Assembly (NCBI GenBank): GCA_046302715.1
Contig: JBKCHQ010000160.1
Span: 1-37,453, forward strand
Length of the DNA: 37,453 nucleotides
Reading direction: 5' to 3'
Source of the DNA: CAMCXT01 sp046302715
Lineage (GTDB): Bacteria > Bacteroidota > Bacteroidia > M30B66
A program made the translations under genes and the position numbers. A model generated the notes under the pieces. It did no database searches. It was not told the DNA's origin and saw only the letters and a program-made list of their open reading frames with translations. This document shows positions 1 through 9,223 of this stretch, one piece after another (within the stretch, counting starts at the first letter, position 1; each line of letters starts with the position of its first letter).

Positions 1-1358
1 GTATCTACCACCGCCTGACTTACAGCTATTTCCGGAGAGATGAGTTCGCAGCCCTCATCGGTGATTGCGGTTACCGTAAAATTACCGGAATTCGAAACAC
101 TTATTTGAGCCCCCGAAGCACCATTACTCCAAGTATATGCAGCAAACCCTGCAGAGGCGGTTAGAGGAATGGTTTCGCCCGGACAAACGATGCCGTTATT
201 TTGTACCGTGGCAATTAATGGAGGCAGTTCAGCGGCCGATAAAGATACTTCTGCACTGGCTGTGCAATTGCCCAATACGGCCGTTACCGAATACGTTCCC
301 GGCGCGTTTACCACTATTGCATTGCCTAAGGTTCCATTTGACCATATCGCATCGGTTAGTTCAGGCGAAATGCTCAGCACAGAAGTATCACTGGGGCAAA
401 GAATGAGATCGAGATCGCTGGAATTAATGCTAATTTGACCTGCTCCAACGACTTCAATATTTAGCGTGTCGGTGGCCGAATTGCACAACGAATTACTTCC
501 TTTCAGCACAAATGTGTGAAGACCAGAATTTTCGAGAAGCACCGATTGATTGGCACCGTTGAAAATGGCTCCCGTGTTTAAATATTCCCAACTAAAGGTA
601 TATAGACTTGGATCGGCTGCATTTTGGAGTAAAACAGCAAGATCAACGGCATCGCCCTGACAAGCTGTTTCGGGCCCTAGAGCTTCGATGCGTGCATACT
701 CGAGTTCAATTACCGGACGGTTGGCAGGATCTGTCCACTCACGTGTGGTAAAAATTTGCTGTTGATATAAGGTGCCTTCTTCATCCAGTTTGAAGAGTAA
801 GCCCAAATTGGGTTGATCGGAACAAAGCCAAAAACTGGCTAAATCGGATACATCAATAACATAATCCTGCGTTGATGGATTTTCTGTTGTTGAAGGAACA
901 TAAATAGAATCGGTAGAACTAAATGCGGGTTGATTATTGAACGTTACGCTTGCCTCATCCCATGGCTCAGTTATACGGTTGATAAAAAATGAATTACCCG
1001 TTGCTAATCCATTGTAGCGATGACTCTGTAGAATGGGAAATGCATCAAATCCATCGGGAAAAAACAGCTTAAGTCGTGCCCGTTTATCAAATAACTCGTT
1101 ATGAGCTGCGGCAACATTAAGATCAAATAACATAACACCACGTATAGTACCCTGACCGCAGGTAACATCTGGAATTCCAGACCCCCAGGTCCACTCCATC
1201 ACCGAAAAATGATTTTGGGTTGAATAATTCGAGGTTTGCCAGTCGGTGCAGGTTTGATTGTAATTTAGCTGGGCATCGGCAATGGAGGGTGCGGTGTATA
1301 TTTGAGCCGACAAACCGCCTAAACTCAGCAGAAAAATCAATGTAATTATTTTATTCAT
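1..1358 (-). CDS. DNRLRE / Ig-like repeat secreted surface protein (3' end cut by window)
   Basis: The minus-strand frame is open from an ATG at 1358 to the left edge, about 452 residues, so the C-terminus is missing. It starts with a signal peptide (MNKIITLIFLLSLGGLSAQ). Residues roughly 20-215 look like a DNRLRE domain: the hallmark WDEASVTFNNQP is visible, followed by a STQDYVIDVSDL strand. After that come Cys-rich Ig/PKD-like segments with ICPSDTSVL and VCPGETIPL openings and WSNG turns, typical of long Bacteroidota adhesins or gliding-type proteins. A T9SS sorting domain is likely beyond the edge but is not seen. An exact -7 element (TACTTTTG) lies 32 nt before the ATG. The role is probably cell-surface display or polysaccharide binding, inferred from domain type only. 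Confidence 0.8.
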   Translation of the reverse strand, partial: MNKIITLIFLLSLGGLSAQIYTAPSIADAQLNYNQTCTDWQTSNYSTQNHFSVMEWTWGSGIPDVTCGQGTIRGVMLFDLNVAAAHNELFDKRARLKLFFPDGFDAFPILQSHRYNGLATGNSFFINRITEPWDEASVTFNNQPAFSSTDSIYVPSTTENPSTQDYVIDVSDLASFWLCSDQPNLGLLFKLDEEGTLYQQQIFTTREWTDPANRPVIELEYARIEALGPETACQGDAVDLAVLLQNAADPSLYTFSWEYLNTGAIFNGANQSVLLENSGLHTFVLKGSNSLCNSATDTLNIEVVGAGQISINSSDLDLILCPSDTSVLSISPELTDAIWSNGTLGNAIVVNAPGTYSVTAVLGNCTASAEVSLSAAELPPLIATVQNNGIVCPGETIPLTASAGFAAYTWSNGASGAQISVSNSGNFTVTAITDEGCELISPEIAVSQAVVD

Positions 1359-1390
1359 AGACAACTATAACTAAATAAGCATTAGTTTTT

Positions 1391-1417
1391 CAAAAGTAGT
1401 TAAAATCCAACACACAA
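1391..1417 (-). promoter_or_regulatory. Bacteroidetes-type promoter for the DNRLRE gene
   Basis: On the minus strand TACTTTTG (1398-1391) matches the Bacteroidetes -7 consensus TAnnTTTG exactly. A TTG lies 16 nt upstream (1417-1415) as a possible -33 element, slightly closer than the usual spacing of about 19. It sits 32 nt before the ATG at 1358. Confidence 0.45.
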
Positions 1418-1482
1418 GAATACTTTTAATACCGCGTAACCCATAGGCTAATCGCAGATAATCAACGCTTTCGACATACACC

Positions 1483-2172
1483 TCAATGTATACGAATGGT
1501 GATGCCCGCCTGCAAAACAAAGGCATTTATCTTTTCGGTGTCTGATTGTATTGATGATGTTACACCGTTTAATGTAGTATGAAAATTCTCCAGATATACC
1601 TTAGAAAAGCGATATCCTCCTAAAATATGAATGCCCAACACGTCCGTTACGCGAACCCGAAGACCTAAAGCCGACTCTAAACGATATGCCCAACAATAAG
1701 GCTTATAGGGTTGGTCCATATAAGTAGCAGGTGCATTTGCTAGCAAAATTGATGGTTTATACAAATCACCTCCACCGGTAAAGCGAACGAACGGCCTTAA
1801 AAGATATGCTACACTGTCGAGCTGAAATTCGAACGGATACACATCAATCCCAATCTGTGCCGAATAATTCCGAAGGGTAATTCGTGCCGCCGAGCCTTCG
1901 GCTTTTAAATCGGCATAGGTTAGTTGAGGTGAAATAAAAAAGCCCCGACTTAGCACACCGCTGTAACAAACCGATCCACCCCTGCTCCATTCCAATGGAG
2001 AAAGTGGCTTTTCCTGCCAAAATCGCGATTCGTTAAAAAAGCGAATACTTTGATTCCAATTGGGGTTCGCACTGCGAGCGGTCTGGTACGTAATATCCCA
2101 GTAATTCTGAGCCTTTACCGGAAGGAGCGAAGTACTCATCGCCCATATTAAAAACAATGTTATATTCTTCAT
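1483..2172 (-). CDS. Secreted protein of unknown function, possibly outer-membrane beta-barrel
   Basis: 229 residues from the ATG at 2172, which overlaps the TGA of the upstream flavoprotein as ATGA, so translation is probably coupled. A longer in-frame start at 2193 lies inside the upstream gene and would bury the signal peptide. The N-terminus MKNITLFLIWAMSTSLLPVKAQ is a clear signal peptide. The body alternates polar and aromatic residues in short strands (GFFISPQLTYADL, LLRPFVRFTGGGD, LGIHILGGYRFSKVYLE) and ends QAGITIRIH, which resembles an outer-membrane barrel with a terminal strand. No family is recognised. Its coupling to an exported oxidase suggests they act together in the envelope, but this is inference. 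Confidence 0.7.
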   Translation of the reverse strand: MKNITLFLIWAMSTSLLPVKAQNYWDITYQTARSANPNWNQSIRFFNESRFWQEKPLSPLEWSRGGSVCYSGVLSRGFFISPQLTYADLKAEGSAARITLRNYSAQIGIDVYPFEFQLDSVAYLLRPFVRFTGGGDLYKPSILLANAPATYMDQPYKPYCWAYRLESALGLRVRVTDVLGIHILGGYRFSKVYLENFHTTLNGVTSSIQSDTEKINAFVLQAGITIRIH

Positions 2173-3584
2173 GATTGCATGAGTTCTAAACATGCGGTAA
2201 TAGCACTTTCCATGGCGCCATGGACGGTCCCCTGATGTCCATTACTGTTGCAGGCCTCACCGGCAAAAAAGAGTTTTCCCCATTCATTTCGGGCCAAAAT
2301 TTTGCGTTTCCCCGTACTTTCTGAAGAGGGATAACTATAAGCCCCACGAATAAAGGGCTCATCCAACCAACGTTTTATTAAAATATCGTTTACCAATGCT
2401 GAGATGTCGTTTTGGGGAAACATCAACTGTAGTTCCTGAACGATGTTTTGTCGCACTTCGGAATCAGATAAAGCACTTAACCATTCAGCCTTTGGGCCCG
2501 TAACAAAGCCGGTAAGAATATACTGATTCGTATTTTTTCCGGCAGAGCTTATCCAATATTCGGGAATAACACTTCCGCCAAGAATGCTAGCCATATCTGA
2601 TGCCCAAAATGCGTTGCTGCATTTTAAAAACACCTTAACGCCGGCATCCATGCGTATTGACTGTATGGCGTCTATTTTATCGGCGGGCAATTCAGGAGTG
2701 AAGCTAATGCTGTTGTTTTGAAGCATGGTGATAGGCACAGTAAGTATGACCCGATCGGCCTGAATAACCTTATCGCCTGAGCATTGAAGCACTACACCAT
2801 CTGAATTTATCTCAACACCTTGAAGCACTGTATTAAACTCAATAGCAGAAAATACCTTTGGAAATGCAGCCTCAAAGAGCGATATTAAACTTTTGTCACG
2901 TAAGTTAAACAACGTAGTGCCCGATGCGTATCCTTGCTCAGCCTCACGTAACGCATACATGCCTATGCGGTCGAGGCTGCTGCCGTAATCGTTGGCAATT
3001 AGGGCATTGGCCACTTCCATAAGATTCTGGTTGATGGGGAATTGTAATAAATACTGCTCAAGCGTAAGATCGGCGCCGGTGTAGTTGCTTAAACTATCAT
3101 AAATTTGAAGCAAGGTTTGACCGCTGCCTTGCAATGCTGAAGAGGTTAGAAAATATTCCTCATTACGGAGCGCCTGATTAAAAAAGTAGTACGGATTGCC
3201 CAGCACCTCAGAAATGGATGACGGGTTTAAATTGAGCGCCAAATCATACAGCACCGAACGGGCTCCATGCATAAATTCGGCACCCATTTCCAGTGGAAAA
3301 TCGCAAAACGAAGTATCGCTCATCATGCGACCGCCAGCACGTGATGAGGCTTCAATCAATACCACTTCAATCCCTCTTTTCTGAAGATAGGCAGCTGCAT
3401 AAATACCGGCTGCCCCTGCTCCTACAATACATACTTTACCTGTGAAAGAAGGTTCGGGCAAATCATCGGGTTTGCATGACGCAAGAAATCCCGTAGAAAT
3501 AAACGCTGCTGGCCATGCCACCGCAAGTGTTGTAATAAGCTTTCGACGGTTTAAATCGGTAACGTTTGACGGCTGTTTGGACAT
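2169..3584 (-). CDS. Exported FAD-dependent amine oxidase-like lipoprotein
   Basis: 471 residues. It carries a FAD-binding Rossmann motif (KVCIVGAGAAGIYAAAYL, GxGxxG at about 55-60), then EASSRAGGRMMSD, as in flavin monoamine oxidases. The C-terminal FAD motif is also present (FFAGEACNSNGHQGTVHGAMES). The N-terminus has a twin-arginine motif (NRRKLI, residues 12-17), a hydrophobic stretch, and a lipobox LASC (Cys37). It is therefore probably folded with FAD in the cytoplasm, exported by Tat and lipidated. The start is the ATG at 3584; the frame extends to a TTG at 3593, but that lies at the expected transcription start. A well-spaced promoter lies just upstream. Substrate is unknown: an amine or L-amino acid is the family expectation. 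Confidence 0.85.
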   Translation of the reverse strand: MSKQPSNVTDLNRRKLITTLAVAWPAAFISTGFLASCKPDDLPEPSFTGKVCIVGAGAAGIYAAAYLQKRGIEVVLIEASSRAGGRMMSDTSFCDFPLEMGAEFMHGARSVLYDLALNLNPSSISEVLGNPYYFFNQALRNEEYFLTSSALQGSGQTLLQIYDSLSNYTGADLTLEQYLLQFPINQNLMEVANALIANDYGSSLDRIGMYALREAEQGYASGTTLFNLRDKSLISLFEAAFPKVFSAIEFNTVLQGVEINSDGVVLQCSGDKVIQADRVILTVPITMLQNNSISFTPELPADKIDAIQSIRMDAGVKVFLKCSNAFWASDMASILGGSVIPEYWISSAGKNTNQYILTGFVTGPKAEWLSALSDSEVRQNIVQELQLMFPQNDISALVNDILIKRWLDEPFIRGAYSYPSSESTGKRKILARNEWGKLFFAGEACNSNGHQGTVHGAMESAITACLELMQS

Positions 3585-3599
3585 AATTTTCAAGCCCTT

Positions 3600-3629
3600 C
3601 GAAGATACAATCCGGACCTATATCACCAA
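3600..3629 (-). promoter_or_regulatory. Bacteroidetes-type promoter for the amine oxidase-like gene
   Basis: On the minus strand TTG (3629-3627) is followed after exactly 19 nt by TATCTTCG (3607-3600), one mismatch from TAnnTTTG. The element ends 15 nt before the ATG at 3584, so the leader would be very short. This supports the ATG over the upstream TTG as start. Confidence 0.45.
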
Positions 3630-3719
3630 CAATAAAGTTTAAACACTCAATGTTAATCGTTTGTTAAAAAATACAGATGAAAGCGGCTTAATTAAAGCAG
3701 GTATAACGCCATCATTTTG

Positions 3720-3727
3720 TACTTTTG
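3720..3727 (+). promoter_or_regulatory. Candidate -7 element for gyrB
   Basis: TACTTTTG is an exact match to TAnnTTTG, 47 nt before the gyrB ATG. No convincing TTTG is found at the -33 distance, so only half of the promoter is supported. Confidence 0.4.
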
Positions 3728-3774
3728 GGGGCCTTGTGTGAATGAGGCAAAACAATTAATGTAATCTATTTTTC

Positions 3775-5745
3775 ATGACTGAATCAGAAAACGACAGCAA
3801 TAACATTTCGGCAGCAGGGTACGGTGCAGAAAGCATTCAAATTCTTGAAGGACTCGAAGCCGTTCGTAAACGCCCCTCGATGTACATCGGCGATACCGGT
3901 GTACGCGGTTTACATCACTTGGTATACGAGGTGGTGGACAACTCCATTGATGAAGCGTTAGCCGGATATTGCCGTAATATTTTCGTGAGCATCAACGAAG
4001 ACAATTCGATCACGGTTCAGGATGATGGCCGTGGTATTCCGGTGGACGAACACCCTAAAGAGAAGCGTTCTGCTTTGGAGGTGGTAATGACCGTTCTGCA
4101 TGCCGGTGGTAAATTCGATAAAGATTCGTACAAGGTTTCGGGCGGTTTGCATGGTGTGGGTGTGAGTTGCGTGAATGCACTGTCAACACAATTGATTGTT
4201 ACCGTGCAGCGTCAAGGTAAAATGTACCAGCAGGAATATTCCATCGGAAAGCCGCTTTACAGTGTTAAAGAGATTGGCACGAGCGACAAGACAGGCACAA
4301 AGGTTCATTTTAAACCCGACGATACCATATTTACCACCACGGTTTATAATTACACTACGCTGGCCTCGCGGATGCGTGAATTGGCTTATCTCAACAAAGG
4401 TATACGCATCACACTGAGCGATAAGCGCGAACTTAATGAGAACAACGAACCTCTTTCAGAGACATTCTATTCCGAAGGCGGCTTGCGCGAATTTGTGGAG
4501 TACCTTGATGCCACACGCGAAAAATTGATCGAGTATCCCATTTACATGGAAGGCGAAAAGCAGGGCATTCCGGTTGAGGTGGCCATGCTCTACAACAGCT
4601 CATTCAACGAGAACATTCACACTAATGTAAACAACATTAACACGCACGAGGGTGGTACCCATCTGGCAGGTTTTAGACGTGCTTTAACACGTACTTTGAA
4701 AAATTACGCTGAGAAGGAAGGCATGCTTTCTAAATTGAAATTCGAAATCTCGGGCGATGACTTCCGCGAAGGATTAACAGGCGTTATTTCGGTTAAAGTT
4801 GCCGAACCGCAGTTCGAAGGACAAACCAAAACCAAGTTGGGCAACAACGAAGTAATGGGTGCAGTGGATGTGGCCGTATCCGAAATGCTCAACAATTATC
4901 TCGAGGAGCATCCGAAGCAAGCCAAGATGATTGTAGATAAGGTGATACTTGCTGCCACGGCCCGTCATGCCGCTAAAAAAGCACGCGAAATGGTGCAGCG
5001 CAAAAGTTCCTTAAGCATCACCGGCTTGCCGGGTAAACTTGCCGACTGCTCCGAAACCGATCCCGAAAAATGTGAGATTTATCTCGTAGAGGGTGATTCT
5101 GCGGGGGGTACAGCCAAACAAGGTCGTAACCGTGCGTTTCAGGCCATCCTGCCGCTTCGTGGTAAAATCCTTAACGTGGAGAAGGCCATGATGCACAAGA
5201 TTTTCGAAAACGAAGAGATTAAAAATATCTTCACCGCATTGGGGGTATCAATTGGTACGGAGGAAGATTCGAAAGCGCTTAATGTGTCGAAAATTCGCTA
5301 CCACAAAATTGTAATCATGACCGATGCCGACGTGGACGGCAGCCACATCACTACATTAATCCTCACGTTCTTCTTCCGCTATATGAAAGAGCTGATTGAG
5401 TTGGGCTATGTTTACATTGCCACTCCTCCTCTCTACCTCGTTAAAAAAGGAAAAGATCAGCGTTATGCTTGGAACGACGACGATCGTGCCCGCATAACTA
5501 TAGACATGACCAAAGACGGTAAGGAAACCGGTATATCAGTGCAACGTTACAAAGGTCTTGGAGAGATGAATGCCGAGCAGTTGTGGTCTACCACAATGAA
5601 TCCTGAAAACCGCACCCTTCGCCAGGTTACGATAGAGAGTGCCGCAGTTGCCGATCAAATCTTCTCCATGCTCATGGGCGATGAAGTACCCCCACGCCGC
5701 GATTTTATTGAAAAAAATGCCAAATATGCACGTATTGATGCGTAA
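3775..5745 (+). CDS. gyrB: DNA gyrase subunit B
   Basis: 656 residues, the normal length for a gyrase B without the large insertion seen in gamma-proteobacteria. The GHKL ATPase motifs are in order: EAVRKRPSMYIGDTG, VDNSIDEALAGYC (Mg-binding Asn), DDGRGIPVD and GGLHGVGVS. The transducer follows, then the TOPRIM domain with EGDSAGG and DADVDGSHI, and the C-terminal QRYKGLGEMNAEQLW. GyrB provides ATP hydrolysis and DNA capture for negative supercoiling together with GyrA, which is not in this window. It stands alone on the plus strand with its own upstream region. GyrB rather than ParE is the better reading because of the high similarity to classic GyrB motifs throughout, but subunit type cannot be proven by eye. 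Confidence 0.97.
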   Translation: MTESENDSNNISAAGYGAESIQILEGLEAVRKRPSMYIGDTGVRGLHHLVYEVVDNSIDEALAGYCRNIFVSINEDNSITVQDDGRGIPVDEHPKEKRSALEVVMTVLHAGGKFDKDSYKVSGGLHGVGVSCVNALSTQLIVTVQRQGKMYQQEYSIGKPLYSVKEIGTSDKTGTKVHFKPDDTIFTTTVYNYTTLASRMRELAYLNKGIRITLSDKRELNENNEPLSETFYSEGGLREFVEYLDATREKLIEYPIYMEGEKQGIPVEVAMLYNSSFNENIHTNVNNINTHEGGTHLAGFRRALTRTLKNYAEKEGMLSKLKFEISGDDFREGLTGVISVKVAEPQFEGQTKTKLGNNEVMGAVDVAVSEMLNNYLEEHPKQAKMIVDKVILAATARHAAKKAREMVQRKSSLSITGLPGKLADCSETDPEKCEIYLVEGDSAGGTAKQGRNRAFQAILPLRGKILNVEKAMMHKIFENEEIKNIFTALGVSIGTEEDSKALNVSKIRYHKIVIMTDADVDGSHITTLILTFFFRYMKELIELGYVYIATPPLYLVKKGKDQRYAWNDDDRARITIDMTKDGKETGISVQRYKGLGEMNAEQLWSTTMNPENRTLRQVTIESAAVADQIFSMLMGDEVPPRRDFIEKNAKYARIDA

Positions 5746-6159
5746 ATGAGCTTTGTTAAATCATTTGTTCTATAAAATTGGGTAACGGGGAACTAATTAA
5801 TGAAATAGAGTTTTCTATCTATTGAAGGTTAGGAGTTTTGTTTTTCTGAACTATTGATTAAAATGTTTATTTCATTACAAGTAAGTCTCAAGTAAGATTA
5901 GCCAAAGGGATTGAAATAGGTTTTTCAAATACATAAACATATCTTATGTTTCATTAAGATGAAATACCGTATCAATTAAAATTAATGGTTTAAATCAAGC
6001 TGTTGTTTCAATAAATAATTACGCCAAGCACATCCTAACATTCATAGCAAGCGACTATTCACTTCCTTACTTGGCGGCTTGGATAGTTCTAATCTAAATT
6101 GTAGTTTTTTTTTGGGTGGACATTGTTGATTAATTTTATATAATTGCAAAAAATACCAG
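5746..6159. other. Gene-free AT-rich intergenic stretch
   Basis: About 414 nt between gyrB and the YwqK-type gene with no credible coding frame and no clear terminator. It is strongly AT-rich. The only structures seen are a 7-bp inverted repeat with a 3-nt loop (AAACATA/TATGTTT at 5935-5951) and a long T tract around 6105-6113. Near its right end TATAATTG (6139-6146), one mismatch from the -7 consensus, with TTTG at 6111-6114, may be the promoter of the next gene. Confidence 0.5.
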
Positions 6160-6633
6160 ATGAAAAATATCGTGTTAACATTTTGCATGCTTGCAGTATC
6201 ATTATTTTTTTCAAAATGCGGCAATGAACGAATCAATTATTCGGCATTAACAAACTCAGCAGATGGTGTTTATTTTAATGGTGAACTATTTTCAGGCACT
6301 GCATTTGAAAACTACAGAAATGGGAATATACATGCTGAAATAGAATATAAAAACGGGAAAAAACATGGTGCCTCAAAAATATGGCATGATAACGGTCAAT
6401 TAGAAGAGGAAACAACTTTCAGCGAGGGAAAAAAAGATGGCCTAAGCAAAGAATGGTACGATAACGGTCAGCTTAAAGAAGAAGAAACATATAAACAAGG
6501 TGAAAAAGATGGCACATTCAGAAGATGGCACTCAAATGGCAAGCTAAAAAGTGAGGATTTATACAAAGATGGCGATCTAGTAGAAAAAACAAAGTATTGG
6601 AAAGAAGACGGAACCCCAGAAGATTTCAATTAA
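6160..6633 (+). CDS. YwqK-type repeat (MORN-variant) lipoprotein
   Basis: 157 residues. The N-terminus is a short hydrophobic signal ending FFSKCGN, so it is probably a lipoprotein anchored at Cys20. The body holds tandem repeats of about 22-23 residues of the pattern NGxxxxExxYxxGKxxGxxxxWxxNGQL (IWHDNGQLEEE, EWYDNGQLKEE, RWHSNGKLKSE), the MORN_2/YwqK repeat. Databases often label this family a toxin-antitoxin YwqK antitoxin, after an inferred role with the Bacillus YwqJ toxin. No toxin-like gene is adjacent, and in Bacteroidota these repeats are common in envelope proteins without a known partner. Function is therefore open. Confidence 0.75.
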   Translation: MKNIVLTFCMLAVSLFFSKCGNERINYSALTNSADGVYFNGELFSGTAFENYRNGNIHAEIEYKNGKKHGASKIWHDNGQLEEETTFSEGKKDGLSKEWYDNGQLKEEETYKQGEKDGTFRRWHSNGKLKSEDLYKDGDLVEKTKYWKEDGTPEDFN

Positions 6634-6789
6634 TAGAATATTTTAGGATCAATTTATCGGTAATCTCATCTTTTCAGCCTAGCTTAAACGAATAATTCAA
6701 ATAGTATTAAATAGGATTACAAAGCTTAAAACGCAGCCAATTTTATTCTACAAAATTTTGTTAAATCGGCATTAGTGCAATTCTAATGT

Positions 6790-8112
6790 CTAATCTGAGT
6801 TTAATTGTAAATTCCTCATCCCAATAAATTTCGAATTAATAATTGTATGATTCCCTATAATCAAAACAAAAAACGGTAGATAAGCCGTTTTATACCGTAT
6901 TAAACCACCTGTAACCGGACTCGTAAAGCCAATTACAAAAGCGAGTGTGAGAATAAAACCCCAGAACGGAAGAAGATTTGTGCTTTGCTTCTGTTTTCGA
7001 AGCATAACCAGGAAATAAATAAACAAAAGGAACAAAAATATATTCTCCAGAGTAGATAGCATAAGCATTATATTTCTGCCGCTCCATAAAATAGGTTGAA
7101 AAAAAGCATCGAAAAAGGTTTTTGGAATCTCATAAAGTACTGACATCGGGTCTGCCGAAATATTATGATAAAAAATCTGATGTTGTGCCTCGCCGAATAC
7201 GGCAGCCTTCAAAGCCTCTTCTCTCTTACCGCAGAGTAATTCCCTTATAGGCGAGCCCAAATCAGTTGTTATTAATAGTAGGCATATAACAAAAAAAACA
7301 GCAGAAATTCGCAATGATTTGGGAGTGGTAAAAAATTTAAAAATAATTGCCAGAATCGAAAATACTCCAATTCCTGAAAGAATATAAAATTTAGTATACA
7401 GCAATGCCAATAAGGACATTAAGCAAGCCAATACACTTAGCCAAGAAATTTTATTATGGTTGAATACATTTTTAAAGAAATAAAAGTAAAAACAAATAAA
7501 GGCTAAAACAAGAGTGTCTTTTAACAAGCCAGAGCACCAAAATAAAGTAGAAGGCATTAGAAAAAATAATACCCACGCAAGCCTTGAAAAATAGGCTGAA
7601 TAAGCTTTATAAAAATATGCGAAGGATAGCAGAATAAAGAAATTAAAAAATATAAGATGCGTGAAAATAAAACCGGAACTCAACGGAATAAGCACTGCAT
7701 GAATACGGGTAATTAATCGATTTGCATTAAAATAATTATAACTTTCAGTCTTAGCATAATCGAGCCATTGTTGCGATTGTTCGGCCCAATTGTGTAATTG
7801 ATTCCAATACGGCTTACAATCTTCGGACTGCATATCCCATCCGAATAAAAATTTAAAATAAACTATCGGATCTTTTTGCAAGGAACTACTTATTACCGCT
7901 GCATCATCATAAAATTTATATACATCGGCCGTACTTCTATTTGCGTAATAATAGGTATATACCCAAAGTAATATAGCACCAAAAATTAATTTAAAGGTAA
8001 ACAATACATGCCAGGTTCTGTTTCGAAGGTCACCGTCATTAAACACATGCAACTTTGAAATGCCATAAAAAGCAAGTATGCTCCAAAAACAAAACAAAAT
8101 CGCTTCTATCAT
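6790..8112 (-). CDS. Polytopic inner-membrane protein of unknown function
   Basis: 440 residues with roughly ten hydrophobic segments, for example MIEAILFCFWSILAFYGI at the N-terminus, and LMLSTLENIFLFLLFIYFLVM and FWGFILTLAFVIGF near the C-terminus. A large polar loop between the second and third segments contains aromatic and acidic residues (DVYKFYDDA, WNQLHNWAEQSQQWLDYA). The layout, with a PSTLFWCSGLLKDT turn between TM helices, resembles polysaccharide polymerase (EpsG/Wzy-like) or GT-C proteins, but no defining motif is certain. It is the last gene of a minus-strand run, starting 10 nt after corA. Confidence 0.65.
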   Translation of the reverse strand: MIEAILFCFWSILAFYGISKLHVFNDGDLRNRTWHVLFTFKLIFGAILLWVYTYYYANRSTADVYKFYDDAAVISSSLQKDPIVYFKFLFGWDMQSEDCKPYWNQLHNWAEQSQQWLDYAKTESYNYFNANRLITRIHAVLIPLSSGFIFTHLIFFNFFILLSFAYFYKAYSAYFSRLAWVLFFLMPSTLFWCSGLLKDTLVLAFICFYFYFFKNVFNHNKISWLSVLACLMSLLALLYTKFYILSGIGVFSILAIIFKFFTTPKSLRISAVFFVICLLLITTDLGSPIRELLCGKREEALKAAVFGEAQHQIFYHNISADPMSVLYEIPKTFFDAFFQPILWSGRNIMLMLSTLENIFLFLLFIYFLVMLRKQKQSTNLLPFWGFILTLAFVIGFTSPVTGGLIRYKTAYLPFFVLIIGNHTIINSKFIGMRNLQLNSD

Positions 8113-8122
8113 ACAGAACTAA

Positions 8123-9223
8123 TTACCACCAATGGTTTTTACGAAACCAAATTAACATACTTAGAGCTGTTGCCGCCATAACAACCCAAACCGCTGGATA
8201 TGCCCATGAGTAATGCAATTCAGGCATATTGTCGAAATTCATTCCGTAAACGCCAACAATAAAGGTAAGGGGAATAAAAATAGTGGCAATTATGGTTAAG
8301 GTTTTCATCACATCGTTCATTCTATTGCTTATCGAACTAAGATAGACATCCATCAGCCCCGACGACACATCACGAAATGTTTCGAGGGTATCAATTACGT
8401 GTATGCAATGGTCGTATACATCACGCAGATACAGCGTGGTATTGCCTTTAAGCAGTGGCGAATTACCTTTTGATAAAAGTCCGACAACTTCCCGAAGCGG
8501 CCAAATGTATTTGCGGAGGTAAATAATTTCTCTTTTCGACTTATGCAATTCCTGCAAAACATTCGAACGTGGTTCTTCCAAAAGCATTATTTCGAGATTC
8601 TCCAAATAATCGCCGATGCCCTCCAAAACCACAAAGTAATGGTCCACCAAAACATCCAGCACAGAATACAGTAAATAATCCGCTCCCGACTTTCGTATTT
8701 TAATATTTCCTTTTCGAATACGGTCTCTGATGTCGTTAAACACATCGCCTTCATCTTCAATAAAAGTAACCAGTAAATTATCTTTAAGTATTACACTTAC
8801 CTGCTCGCTTCGCAACTCGTTAGTAACACTATCGAGCTGAATCATTTTACACACCAAATAAATGTAATCTTCATATTCATCGAGTTTAGGCCTTTGATTG
8901 GTATGAACAATATCTTCTTGGACCAAAACATGCAAATTGAGAATTTGCCCTATCTTTTCTATGCTTTGGGTATCATGTATTCCACAAACATTCACCCATC
9001 GAACCGACTGAGATAAATGTGATTCATGAATAAAATCAACAGGTTGCTTGTTTCGTTCAATTAAATCGGTTGCATTGTATTCAATAAAATCGAGCCAAGG
9101 CGTAAAAGTTCTCTTTTCACCAGTGTAGTGCAATGTGGCGGGAGCTAACCCGGCCTTTTGTGCTAGTTTTGGACGTTCGAGCCCGCCAAGTTTGTGCGAC
9201 AATACACGTTTATGCTTGTTCAT
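8123..9223 (-). CDS. corA: CorA-family magnesium/cobalt transporter
   Basis: 366 residues from the ATG at 9223 (MNKHKRVLSH). The frame also has a start at 9244, which would overlap the mscS gene by 35 nt instead of 14. The long N-terminal cytoplasmic domain is followed by the stalk helix (SGLMDVYLSSISNRMNDVMK). Two C-terminal TM segments come next, with the diagnostic YGMN selectivity loop (FIVGVYGMNFDNMPE) after the first. The positively charged tail RKNHWW fits the topology. CorA forms homopentamers that import Mg2+ and sometimes Co2+ or Ni2+. Overlap with mscS and a 10-nt gap to the next gene indicate one transcript. Confidence 0.95.
   Translation of the reverse strand: MNKHKRVLSHKLGGLERPKLAQKAGLAPATLHYTGEKRTFTPWLDFIEYNATDLIERNKQPVDFIHESHLSQSVRWVNVCGIHDTQSIEKIGQILNLHVLVQEDIVHTNQRPKLDEYEDYIYLVCKMIQLDSVTNELRSEQVSVILKDNLLVTFIEDEGDVFNDIRDRIRKGNIKIRKSGADYLLYSVLDVLVDHYFVVLEGIGDYLENLEIMLLEEPRSNVLQELHKSKREIIYLRKYIWPLREVVGLLSKGNSPLLKGNTTLYLRDVYDHCIHVIDTLETFRDVSSGLMDVYLSSISNRMNDVMKTLTIIATIFIPLTFIVGVYGMNFDNMPELHYSWAYPAVWVVMAATALSMLIWFRKNHWW

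Noticed and set aside
137..438. Two overlapping plus-strand ORFs at the left end
   Set aside because: They lie opposite the open minus-strand DNRLRE/Ig-like frame, which has domain motifs, a signal peptide and a promoter.
6042..6236. 64-codon minus-strand ORF overlapping the YwqK-type gene start
   Set aside because: It overlaps a real signal peptide region, has no motifs, and ends in the AT-rich gap.
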